A stretch of 10,458 bases of DNA from Lachnospiraceae bacterium. Its GTDB lineage: Bacteria; Bacillota; Clostridia; Lachnospirales; Lachnospiraceae. The notes beneath the pieces are model-generated. The model did not search any database and had not been told where the DNA came from. It worked only from the letters and a program-made list of their open reading frames with translations. The position numbers were made by a program, and so were the translations under genes. Of this stretch, positions 1 to 7,010 are shown one piece after another. The stretch is taken from positions 1 through 10,458 of the forward strand of contig JAGAAH010000007.1 of the NCBI GenBank assembly GCA_017615375.1, read 5' to 3'. Position 1 is the first letter of the stretch, and every line of letters starts with the position of its first letter.

Positions 1-2
1 AT

Positions 3-74
3 ATTAAAAAGCTCATTAACGGAACTGAGCGTAAGATTAGTTTTAAGAAACCTGAGGAGGAAAAACATGATTAA
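3..74 (+). CDS. plsY: PlsY, acyl-phosphate:glycerol-3-phosphate acyltransferase, C-terminal end only
   Basis: This is the last 23 codons of a gene that begins left of the window. The reading frame gives IKKLINGTERKIS followed by a charged tail ending EEEKHD and a TAA stop. The pattern I-K-x-L-x-N-G-T-E is the typical cytoplasmic C-terminus of PlsY, the membrane enzyme that moves an acyl group from acyl-phosphate to glycerol-3-phosphate. The stop overlaps the gpsA start by 8 bases, which suggests translational coupling. plsY followed by gpsA is a common Firmicute order, and GpsA makes the glycerol-3-phosphate that PlsY uses. The assignment rests on a short tail plus this context, because the membrane-spanning part is outside the window. 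Confidence 0.8.
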   Translation: MKKLINGTERKISFKKPEEEKHD

Positions 75-1080
75 GGTTGGGGTGATAGGTGCAGGTAGCT
101 GGGGTACTGCACTTGCAATTCAGCTTAATGCTGTAGGACAGGATGTAACCGTCTGGTCCATTATTGAGGAGGAAGTTAAGTTTCTTACGGAAAAGCGCGA
201 GCATATAGAAAAGCTCCCGGGCGTAAAGATTGATGAGAAAATCAAGTTTACGACCAATCTCGAAGAAACGATTAAAGATAAAGATATGCTGGTTCTCGCG
301 GTTCCATCGGTATTTACGAGAAGTACCGCCAAGAATATGGCGCCGCATGTTCGCTACGGCCAGTTAATAGTAAGTGTTGCAAAGGGAATTGAAGAAGCCA
401 CGCTTATGACTCTTGAAGAAGTTATAAGAGAAGAGATTCCGAATGCCGAAGTTGCCGTTTTGTGCGGACCTTCACACGCAGAGGAAGTATCTCGTTCACT
501 TCCGACAGCCGTTGTAGCGGGTTCAAGAAAGAAGAAAGTCGCTGAATTCGTTCAGAGCGCTTTTATGGACGAGAATTTCAGAGTATATACATCACCTGAC
601 GTACTTGGTATGGAGCTTGGCTCATCATTAAAGAACGTTATAGCTCTTGCGGCAGGTATGGCAGACGGCCTTGGATACGGTGATAATACGAAGGCTGCTT
701 TAATTACCAGAGGAATCGCAGAGATTACACGTCTTGCGGTCGCCATGGGTGCCAAGCCTGAAACTTTGCAGGGACTTACCGGTATAGGTGATTTAATCGT
801 TACCTGCGCATCGGTTCATAGCCGTAACAGAAAAGCAGGATACCTTATGGGTCAGGGTAAGACCATGAAGGAAGCAACCGAGGAAGTTAAGATGGTTGTA
901 GAAGGCGTATATTCAGCTAAGGCTGCCGCACTTCTTGCTGAGAAGTACAACGTATCAATGCCGATTGTTGAAGCTGTAAATCGTGTGCTTTTTGAAGATC
1001 TTCCTGCAAAAGAAGCGGTAAGAGAGCTTATGATTCGTGATAAGAGAATCGAGCATTCGGATCTTAACTTTGAGGAATAG
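67..1080 (+). CDS. gpsA: NAD(P)-dependent glycerol-3-phosphate dehydrogenase
   Basis: GpsA reduces dihydroxyacetone phosphate to sn-glycerol-3-phosphate in the cytoplasm, supplying the backbone for phospholipids. The 337-residue length is normal for the family. The N-terminal Rossmann domain opens with the dinucleotide-binding motif GAGSWG (residues 8-13). Other family signatures are SVAKGIE with Lys106, CGPSHAEE (133-140), ELGSSLKN with the expected catalytic Lys189, GDNTKAALITRG (205-216) and GIGDLIVTC (239-247). A strong AGGAGG at 55-60 lies six bases before the ATG, which fixes the start. The gene overlaps plsY upstream, and 13 bases separate it from the dUTPase gene. Leucine codons are mostly CTT (19 of 29), a useful baseline for the window. 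Nothing is missing or odd in the protein. Confidence 0.97.
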   Translation: MIKVGVIGAGSWGTALAIQLNAVGQDVTVWSIIEEEVKFLTEKREHIEKLPGVKIDEKIKFTTNLEETIKDKDMLVLAVPSVFTRSTAKNMAPHVRYGQLIVSVAKGIEEATLMTLEEVIREEIPNAEVAVLCGPSHAEEVSRSLPTAVVAGSRKKKVAEFVQSAFMDENFRVYTSPDVLGMELGSSLKNVIALAAGMADGLGYGDNTKAALITRGIAEITRLAVAMGAKPETLQGLTGIGDLIVTCASVHSRNRKAGYLMGQGKTMKEATEEVKMVVEGVYSAKAAALLAEKYNVSMPIVEAVNRVLFEDLPAKEAVRELMIRDKRIEHSDLNFEE

Positions 1081-1093
1081 ATTGGAACGGGAT

Positions 1094-1531
1094 ATGGAGA
1101 AGACAATTAAGATTAAATACCACTCGGATAAAATCGAGAAATTAAGATATATCGATGGCAAGTCGGATTGGATAGACCTTCGTGCGGCTGAGGATTATTC
1201 CCTTAAAAAAGGCGATTTTAAGCTTATTAACTTAGGCGTATCAGTTCAGTTACCGAAGGGATACGAGATGCTTATAGCATCGAGAAGTTCAACTTTCAAG
1301 AATTTCGGACTTATACAGACCAATGCGCTCGGAATTGTCGATGAATCATATTGTGCGGATTCGGATGTCCTTATGTGGCCTTGTCTTGCGACTCGTGACA
1401 TCGAGATTCACGTAAATGACAGATTATGCCAGTTTCGTATATTAGAGCATCAGCCGAGTATCGTGTTTGAAGAGGTGGAGACACTCGGAAATGATTCGCG
1501 CGGCGGATTCGGAAGTACGGGAATTAAATAA
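1094..1531 (+). CDS. dut: dUTP diphosphatase (trimeric dUTPase family)
   Basis: This family hydrolyses dUTP to dUMP and pyrophosphate, keeping uracil out of DNA and feeding dTMP synthesis. The protein has 145 residues, typical for a trimeric dUTPase. All five motifs can be seen in order: motif I around DWIDLRA (25-31), motif II SRSSTFKNFG (63-72), motif III GIVDESY (80-86) with the expected catalytic Asp83, motif IV NDRLCQF (108-114), and the C-terminal P-loop-like motif V RGGFGSTG (136-143). The strand after motif III (CADSDVLMWPCLATRD) is longer than in the E. coli enzyme. The frame is open further upstream to an ATG at 1037 inside gpsA, but starting there would add 19 residues unlike the family. 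The ATG at 1094, with a weak purine-rich GGAACGGG just before it, is chosen. dCTP deaminase is a relative, but motifs II to V fit dUTPase better. Confidence 0.88.
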   Translation: MEKTIKIKYHSDKIEKLRYIDGKSDWIDLRAAEDYSLKKGDFKLINLGVSVQLPKGYEMLIASRSSTFKNFGLIQTNALGIVDESYCADSDVLMWPCLATRDIEIHVNDRLCQFRILEHQPSIVFEEVETLGNDSRGGFGSTGIK

Positions 1532-1564
1532 TCTATATAAATATATTAATTGGAGGAAGGTATT

Positions 1565-2233
1565 ATGAATAACTTGGATATTGCAAGCAGAATGCAAGAG
1601 TTCTACTCGAGCCAGAGTAACATGGTTCCGCTTCATGCGGCTCACGGACATTTCTGTACGAGCCACTCGCACATCAATTATTACATCGATCTTACTACGC
1701 TTAAGACAAGAATAAGCGAAGCAAGAGAATGTGCAAAGCTTATCGAGAGAAACTATAGGGGTAAAGCCATTGCGATTGATACAATCGTATGTATGGACGG
1801 TACCGAGACGGTCGGAACTTTTCTTGCACAGGAGTTTGAAGACAATAAGTATCTTATAACCAACAAGCATGCAAGTATCTATGTAGTTACACCTGAATAT
1901 AACAGAAATAACCAGCTTATGTTCAGAGATAACATTGCCGCAACGATTAAGGGTAAGAATGTACTTCTTCTTATGGCGACAACCACAACAGGTAGAACAA
2001 TTACCCGTTCAATGGAGTGCATTAAATATTACCAGGGTAATGTTGTCGGTGTAGATTCGTTATTCTCGACAATTGATGAAGTTAACGGATTTAAGGTTAA
2101 TCATATTTTCGAGGCAAATGACCTTCCGGGTTATGAAGCTTACGATCCTAATGATTGTCCGTTCTGTAAGAAGGGAATTCAAATCGAAGCCATGGTTAAC
2201 GGTTTCGGTTATTCACAATATATGGCCTTCTAG
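1565..2233 (+). CDS. Orotate-phosphoribosyltransferase-like protein with an altered PRPP loop
   Basis: This 222-residue protein has the type I phosphoribosyltransferase layout. The N-terminal stretch FCTSHSHINYYIDL (30-43) resembles the PyrE region FxxxSGxHSxYYIxL. A PRPP-loop-like segment follows a hydrophobic strand: LLLMATTTTGRT (134-145). In catalytic members this loop reads as strand, two acidic residues, then (V/I)xTTG. Here the acidic pair is Met137-Ala138, while the TTGxT part is kept. Near the C-terminus a CPFCKKG motif (198-204) resembles the C-x2-C seen in some PyrE proteins. The frame is open back to a TTG at 1550, but that codon is part of the ribosome binding site. GGAGG at 1552-1556 lies eight bases before the ATG chosen here. 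It sits just upstream of purF, which also uses PRPP. True substrate and activity are unknown, and a regulatory or altered-specificity role is possible. Confidence 0.75.
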   Translation: MNNLDIASRMQEFYSSQSNMVPLHAAHGHFCTSHSHINYYIDLTTLKTRISEARECAKLIERNYRGKAIAIDTIVCMDGTETVGTFLAQEFEDNKYLITNKHASIYVVTPEYNRNNQLMFRDNIAATIKGKNVLLLMATTTTGRTITRSMECIKYYQGNVVGVDSLFSTIDEVNGFKVNHIFEANDLPGYEAYDPNDCPFCKKGIQIEAMVNGFGYSQYMAF

Positions 2234-2256
2234 GCTTAATGATGGGAGAAAAGTAA

Positions 2257-3702
2257 ATGTCTTTTAATTGGGAAGAAAATGATGATTTTAATGGCATTCA
2301 TGAGGAATGCGGTGTCTTCGGAATGTATGATTTCGATCACAGAGATGTGGCATCGACCATATATTACGGACTCTTCGCATTACAGCATAGAGGCCAGGAA
2401 AGCTGTGGTATAGCGGTTTCGGATACACAGGGTCCTAAGGGCAAAGTTATCATGCATAAGGGAATGGGTCTCGTAAATGAAGTATTTGACGACGATTCAT
2501 TTGAGCCTATGAAGGGTAATATCGGTGTCGGACATGTAAGATATTCGACAGCCGGCGCATCTACAAGAGAGAATGCTCAGCCACTTGTAATTAACTATGT
2601 AAAGGGCACGCTTGGTCTTGCTCATAACGGTAACTTGATTAATGCCAATGAGCTTAAGGACGAGCTTGCTTATACGGGCGCTATATTCCAGACAACCATT
2701 GATTCCGAAGTTATAGCATATATTATAGCCAGAGAGAGACTTAATTCGAAGACCGTTCAGGAAGCGGTAGGTCGTGCCTGCAGAAAACTTAAAGGTGCGT
2801 ATTCACTTGTGGTAATGAGTCCTCGTAAGCTTATCGGTGTAAGAGATCCTTTCGGATTTAAGCCGTTATGTCTTGGAAAGCGTGATAATGCTTATATCTT
2901 TGCATCGGAAACCTGTGCGCTTGAAACCATCGGCGCGACATTTATAAGAGACGTTAAGCCGGGTGAGATAGTAACCATAACCGCTGACGGTAATATAGAA
3001 TCGGATACTTCAATGTGTATCGATGAGCCTAAGCGCGGAAGATGTATATTTGAATATATATATTTTGCAAGACAGGATTCTCATATCGATGATATAAGCG
3101 TATATGAGTCAAGAATTAAGGCAGGACGCTTCCTTGCAAAGGATTCGCCTGTAGAAGCAGATATAGTCGTAGGTGTACCGGAGTCCGGTAATGCGGCAGC
3201 TTACGGATATGCACTTGAATCGGGAATACCGTATGGTGTTGCATTCGTTAAGAATACATACGTTGGCAGAACTTTTATCAAGCCAAAGCAAAGCAGCCGT
3301 GAGTCTGCAGTACGTGTAAAGCTTAATCCATTGACAGAAAATGTTAAGGGTAAGCGAGTTATCATGATTGACGATTCAATCGTCCGTGGTACGACATGTG
3401 CGCAGATTGTAAGTTCACTTCGTAAGGCAGGCGCAAAAGAAGTTCATGTAAGAATTTCGTCACCGCCATTTATCAGTCCTTGTTACTTTGGTACAGATAT
3501 TCCTGATAAGGATCAGCTTATTGCCAATAATCGTACGGTTGAAGATATAAGAAAGCTTATCGGAGCGGACAGCCTTGCATATCTTAATACCGGAAGATTG
3601 TCGGCACTTGTTGACGGACTTGCAATATGCGAGGGATGCTTTACCGGTGAATATCCGTTAGAGCCTCCTACGGAAGATATAAGAGGAGAGTACGAGAGAT
3701 AA
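2257..3702 (+). CDS. purF: Amidophosphoribosyltransferase (glutamine PRPP amidotransferase)
   Basis: PurF makes 5-phosphoribosylamine from PRPP and glutamine, the committed step of purine synthesis. The 481-residue protein has an N-terminal propeptide ending HEE, then the nucleophile Cys18 (ECGVFG), marking an Ntn-hydrolase glutaminase that is cleaved to expose cysteine. Glutaminase signatures include QHRGQESCG (43-51), GHVRYSTAG (92-100) and LAHNGNL (121-127). The transferase half has the PRPP loop VIMIDDSIVRGTT (368-380) with the acidic pair Asp372-Asp373. Cys263 (before FEYIYFAR), Cys409, Cys458 and Cys461 match the four ligands of the [4Fe-4S] cluster of the Bacillus-type enzyme, which implies oxygen sensitivity. 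GGGAG at 2244-2248 is eight bases before the ATG. Its position outside a larger pur cluster is worth noting, although other pur genes could lie elsewhere. Confidence 0.96.
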   Translation: MSFNWEENDDFNGIHEECGVFGMYDFDHRDVASTIYYGLFALQHRGQESCGIAVSDTQGPKGKVIMHKGMGLVNEVFDDDSFEPMKGNIGVGHVRYSTAGASTRENAQPLVINYVKGTLGLAHNGNLINANELKDELAYTGAIFQTTIDSEVIAYIIARERLNSKTVQEAVGRACRKLKGAYSLVVMSPRKLIGVRDPFGFKPLCLGKRDNAYIFASETCALETIGATFIRDVKPGEIVTITADGNIESDTSMCIDEPKRGRCIFEYIYFARQDSHIDDISVYESRIKAGRFLAKDSPVEADIVVGVPESGNAAAYGYALESGIPYGVAFVKNTYVGRTFIKPKQSSRESAVRVKLNPLTENVKGKRVIMIDDSIVRGTTCAQIVSSLRKAGAKEVHVRISSPPFISPCYFGTDIPDKDQLIANNRTVEDIRKLIGADSLAYLNTGRLSALVDGLAICEGCFTGEYPLEPPTEDIRGEYER

Positions 3703-3726
3703 AATATGTATTGGGAGAAACATACT

Positions 3727-6084
3727 ATGGGAGAATTAAAAAGAATAAGTAGAAGAGTGCAGGCATTAGTATTGATTATGTCATTAATACTGATGAATTT
3801 TATGTTGCCTGCAGAAGCTAAAGCAACATCGATATTTCCTACAGAATATGATTTGAGAGATGTTAACGGTGACTGTTATGTTACATCCGTAAAGGACCAG
3901 GGAAACCATAACATGGGATGGGCATTTGCGGCATGTGCAGCCATGGAAAGTAATGCTTTAACCCAGGATTTGGGAGAACTTGATTTTTCGGAGTATCACT
4001 TGGGATATATGGCAACACATGTACCGACGGAATTGCCGGATTGTTTTGAGCAGTCATTGGTTGGTGAAGGTACAAGCATTACGGGAGATTGGTATGATGC
4101 AAGTTTGACTTCGTGTTATAAGGCGGAGTTATTGTTAGAGTCTGTGGGAAGCGTCGGAATGAAGGGATACTCTCCGACTTTGGAGAGCGAGTATCCGTAT
4201 TCTTCTTTAACCCAGTCTCTTGTAAAAGCTGATTACGGTAAGGCAAGATATAGAGTAAAGAGTTTCATGGAAGTAGGCGTTTATCATAACTTGGACGCTA
4301 TTAAAGAAATGATATATGAGTATGGTGCCGTTGTATTAACTACTTTGACAGCTAATTATGATAATACACATTTTAACGACGGTACAAATGCATCATATGT
4401 TCCGTATGATTCTTCGCCATATGCCAGTGCACAGACGCACACCGTAACTTTGGTAGGATGGGATGATGGTTATGATGCATTTAATTTTAATGCAGACCCG
4501 GGAGAAAACGGCGCCTTTATAGTAAAGAACAGTTTCGGCACCGATTGGGGTGATGAGGGATATTTCTATCTTTCATATAAAGATCATAGCCTTAGCACCG
4601 ATAATTATGTATTTGCATTTGAAATGGAACCGGTTTCCACAAATGATTATATATATCAGTATGATAGTGGAGAATTTGTTACGGGAAATGGGGTATATGC
4701 AGTTGCACTTGAGTTTACTGCGACTGATAATCAGAAGCTTAATGGAATAAAACTGTGCTTTAAATCAAGTTGGAATGAATCCGCAACCATATATGTGGAT
4801 AAAATGGCAGTATCCGGTAATACGATTGAGCAGACATTGGCGACTTTTAGCGTAAGTCTTGACAAGAGGGTGAATTACACGCCGGCCGAGAATCAGTTTG
4901 ATTATCGTGATATACCGTTCCAAAATCCGGTAGAGATTGCAAAAGATGACAGAATACGTGTCAGGGTAGAATTTGATTACGATGTTGCTGTTGCATATGG
5001 TATAACTGCGGTTGATGCTTATGCATCGAGAACGGAAAACAATACACCGGGACATACTTATTTTGTTAGAAATTACGGTGGCGAATACGAAGATACTGCC
5101 GCCGGTTTTAACAAAACCGTGTGTATGAAGGTTGTTGCAGAGAAGTATACTCCGCTTGCCGTAACGAGTGTTGCTCCTGTTACGATTACTATTAATAACG
5201 GAACATCGCTTGCAGATTTTACGGCTACTTTAAATGCAGCTCGTACTACGCAGGTTACGTTAAATAATGGTAATAAAGTAACAGCAACGGTTCAGCCGGG
5301 ATTTAAAAGTACCAATCCGACGGAACAGTATGCAAGTTTATATGAGCAGTTTAGTGCCAATAATACATACGATCCGACGAATAAACAGGCACAGGAATAT
5401 GTGCTTGTCGGAAATGTAGATGTATCTTCTTCAGGTGTTGCAGGCAAAAATCCTGTAAATATCACAATAAGGGTAACGGCAGGACAGACACCGCCACCGA
5501 CACCGCCAACACCACCAGCACCGGAACCGCCGATACCGGATATTCCGGACCCTATCGTAGATGATGTAACCACGTTATATATGTTAAATAACGAAGAAGC
5601 ATGTATAACACTTTTCTGGCATGAAAACTCAAGAGCTGACGGATACAGAATATACAGAAAACCGGAAGGCGGAGAGTATAGTCTTGTTGCCGAAGTCGGA
5701 AAAGATGTATTGAAGTACAAGGACGAAGGTCTTAGAATCGGTTCCGTATATACATATAAAGTAGCTGCGTTCGTAGGCAAGTATGAAAGCGATTCCATGG
5801 AGAAGACGTTAAGAGCAACGATTAAAGCATCATGGATAAAAGCGCTTGACAATAGTATAAGAGGACAGGTTAGGGTTACCGTATCGTATGTAAGCGGTGC
5901 CACACGCTACGGATTATATCGTCAGGAAGGCGGTACATATAAGTGGATAGCAGGTTCAAATACGACGACACTTATAGATAGACGCGCAAAGAAAGGCGTT
6001 ACGTATTTCTATAAGACAAGAGCTTATAGAGAAAATCTTATGAGTGCTTTGTCACTTGCAAAGAGCATTAAAGTTACAAAATAG
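3727..6084 (+). CDS. Secreted C1 (papain-like) pseudo-peptidase with lectin-like, Ig-like and fibronectin-III-like domains
   Basis: This large exported protein is not linked to a known pathway. Residues 1-33 form a signal peptide: basic KRISRR, a hydrophobic core, and a likely AxA cleavage near residues 29-33. Residues 38-295 form a papain-family domain with the oxyanion Gln58 in VKDQG, His238 (QTHTVTLVGW) and Asn268 (VKNSFG). Where active relatives read DQGxCGSCWAFA, this one reads DQGNHNMGWAFA, so the nucleophile is Gly64 and the partner cysteine is also gone. Residues 305-475 resemble the lectin-like domain that follows C1 domains in clostridial proteins. Residues 477-585 look Ig-like. A proline-rich linker spans 588-609, and two fibronectin-III-like repeats follow (about 616-700 and 701-784; compare YRIYRKPEGG and YGLYRQEGG). 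There is no LPXTG or membrane anchor. An ATG at 3706 is in frame, but GGGAG at 3713-3717 fits the 3727 start with nine-base spacing. The gene follows purF closely. A binding or scaffold role is inferred. Confidence 0.82.
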   Translation: MGELKRISRRVQALVLIMSLILMNFMLPAEAKATSIFPTEYDLRDVNGDCYVTSVKDQGNHNMGWAFAACAAMESNALTQDLGELDFSEYHLGYMATHVPTELPDCFEQSLVGEGTSITGDWYDASLTSCYKAELLLESVGSVGMKGYSPTLESEYPYSSLTQSLVKADYGKARYRVKSFMEVGVYHNLDAIKEMIYEYGAVVLTTLTANYDNTHFNDGTNASYVPYDSSPYASAQTHTVTLVGWDDGYDAFNFNADPGENGAFIVKNSFGTDWGDEGYFYLSYKDHSLSTDNYVFAFEMEPVSTNDYIYQYDSGEFVTGNGVYAVALEFTATDNQKLNGIKLCFKSSWNESATIYVDKMAVSGNTIEQTLATFSVSLDKRVNYTPAENQFDYRDIPFQNPVEIAKDDRIRVRVEFDYDVAVAYGITAVDAYASRTENNTPGHTYFVRNYGGEYEDTAAGFNKTVCMKVVAEKYTPLAVTSVAPVTITINNGTSLADFTATLNAARTTQVTLNNGNKVTATVQPGFKSTNPTEQYASLYEQFSANNTYDPTNKQAQEYVLVGNVDVSSSGVAGKNPVNITIRVTAGQTPPPTPPTPPAPEPPIPDIPDPIVDDVTTLYMLNNEEACITLFWHENSRADGYRIYRKPEGGEYSLVAEVGKDVLKYKDEGLRIGSVYTYKVAAFVGKYESDSMEKTLRATIKASWIKALDNSIRGQVRVTVSYVSGATRYGLYRQEGGTYKWIAGSNTTTLIDRRAKKGVTYFYKTRAYRENLMSALSLAKSIKVTK

Positions 6085-6115
6085 TATTGGGGAGATACTT
6101 TTTGAAGATAAATCC

Positions 6116-6147
6116 TGTGCCAATTCGTTATATAAAGTGATGGCACA
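6116..6147. repeat. Perfect 7-bp inverted repeat in the gap before the C39-like gene
   Basis: TGTGCCA at 6116-6122 is mirrored by TGGCACA at 6141-6147, with an 18-base AT-rich spacer. It lies in the 87-base gap between the two exported-protein genes, ahead of a GGGGG ribosome binding site at 6159-6163. No T-run follows, so it is not an intrinsic terminator. It could be an RNA hairpin that affects processing or relative expression of the two genes, or an operator, or chance. Confidence 0.35.
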
Positions 6148-6171
6148 AGAAATTACACGGGGGAATGAGTT

Positions 6172-6897
6172 ATGAGTAAGAAAAGAAGACATAAAAGAAG
6201 CGCGGCAAGTATATTACTGTCACTTGCAATAGTGGCAGTAATACTTGGCGCAATTTATGTAAGAATCAACAGAGCAGCGTTTTCAAATGCACCGGAGAAT
6301 AATAAAGAAGTCGGCCGTAAGTATCCCGAAGCAATGGAATATGTTACGGGATACGAGAAGTATAAGGATGCAGACCTTTCGATGGATGTATCGGAAGAAA
6401 TGAAAGAGCGTGCGATTCCTTTGTTCATTCAGTGGGATAAGCGCTGGGGTTATAAGGACTACGGCGGAAACTATATCGGCGTTGCGGGTTGCGGTCCTAC
6501 ATGTCTTTCAATGGTTGTCTGCGGATTAACCGGTGATGGCAGCATCAATCCTTACGAGGTTGCGACTTACGCAGCGGATTCGGGCTTTTATACATATGGT
6601 GAAGGAACTTCCTGGGAGCTTATGAGTAAAGGCGCAAAGCATTATGGCATAAGTGTTGAACGTGGGGATATTACCGAAAGCTTTATAAGAAATAACCTCT
6701 CTTCGGATACTCCTATGATATGTTCGGTCAGACCGGGTGATTTCACCTATTCCGGACATTTTATAGTACTTACGGGAATCGATAATAACGGAAAAGTAAC
6801 GGTTAACGATCCGAATAGCCGAAAGAACAGTAACAAACACTGGAAAATAAGCGATTTGGTACCACAGATTAAAGCGTTGTGGTTATACGGAAGATAA
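6172..6897 (+). CDS. Membrane-anchored C39-like cysteine peptidase family protein
   Basis: The 241-residue protein has a very basic start (KKRRHKRS), one hydrophobic segment at about 11-30 that can act as a membrane anchor, a linker to about residue 80, and a domain of the C39-like papain-fold family outside the membrane. Family residues are visible: Gln87 in IQWDKRWG, Cys107 in AGCGPTCLSMV, His196 in SGHFIVLTG and Asp213 in NDPNS, so a full Gln/Cys/His/Asp set is present. Such proteins are annotated as C39-family peptidases, but the substrate of single-domain extracellular members is mostly unknown. There is no ABC transporter fusion, so it is not a classical bacteriocin exporter peptidase. 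GGGGG at 6159-6163 gives a spacing of eight to the ATG. It follows the C1-like gene in the same direction without a visible terminator and may be co-expressed with it. Confidence 0.85.
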   Translation: MSKKRRHKRSAASILLSLAIVAVILGAIYVRINRAAFSNAPENNKEVGRKYPEAMEYVTGYEKYKDADLSMDVSEEMKERAIPLFIQWDKRWGYKDYGGNYIGVAGCGPTCLSMVVCGLTGDGSINPYEVATYAADSGFYTYGEGTSWELMSKGAKHYGISVERGDITESFIRNNLSSDTPMICSVRPGDFTYSGHFIVLTGIDNNGKVTVNDPNSRKNSNKHWKISDLVPQIKALWLYGR

Positions 6898-6920
6898 CAT
6901 AAAATTATCACAAATTGCTC

Positions 6921-6949
6921 TTGAAAAGTCTTGGGGCATATGATATACT
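6921..6949 (+). promoter_or_regulatory. Sigma-A-type promoter for secG
   Basis: TTGAAA at 6921-6926 and TATACT at 6944-6949 are separated by exactly 17 bases. Transcription would start near 6956, leaving an untranslated leader of about 55 bases before the secG start. The promoter begins 24 bases after the C39-like gene stops. No terminator hairpin is seen in that short space, so readthrough from upstream may add to secG expression. Confidence 0.75.
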
Positions 6950-7010
6950 GTCATAGTTATGGAGAATGAATTTCCGATTATTTAAATAGATTGTTTAGGA
7001 GGGTTCGACA

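Noticed and set aside
1037..1093. Upstream ATG for the dUTPase gene
   Set aside because: It lies inside gpsA and would add 19 basic residues not seen in the family. The ATG at 1094 gives the usual length.
1550..1564. TTG start for the PRTase-like gene
   Set aside because: The bases form the GGAGG ribosome binding site for the ATG at 1565, and the added residues would simply be the translated ribosome binding site.
1442..1870. 142-codon open frame on the - strand
   Set aside because: It is antisense to the dUTPase end and the PRTase-like gene, both supported by motifs. The composition is that of a shadow frame.
3706..3726. ATG at 3706 as start of the C1-like gene
   Set aside because: The AGAGGAGAG upstream is about 15 bases away, too far. 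The ATG at 3727 has GGGAG at nine bases and begins a cleaner signal peptide.
5488..5553. CCG/CCA-rich tract as a possible CRISPR or tandem repeat array
   Set aside because: The tract encodes the proline-rich linker of the C1-like protein in frame. The units are irregular and there are no spacers.
5292..5903. 203-codon open frame on the - strand
   Set aside because: It lies wholly opposite the Ig-like, proline-rich and first FnIII-like coding region, has low-complexity Gly/Val runs that mirror the proline codons, and shows no recognisable motif or ribosome binding site.
6102..6136. TTGAAG and TATAAA as a promoter for the C39-like gene
   Set aside because: The spacing is 21 to 23 bases depending on the -10 chosen, well outside 16 to 18, and no better -35 is present.
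6141..6157. TGGCAC as a sigma-54 -24 box
   Set aside because: No GC-containing -12 element follows at the required distance; the bases there are ATTAC.
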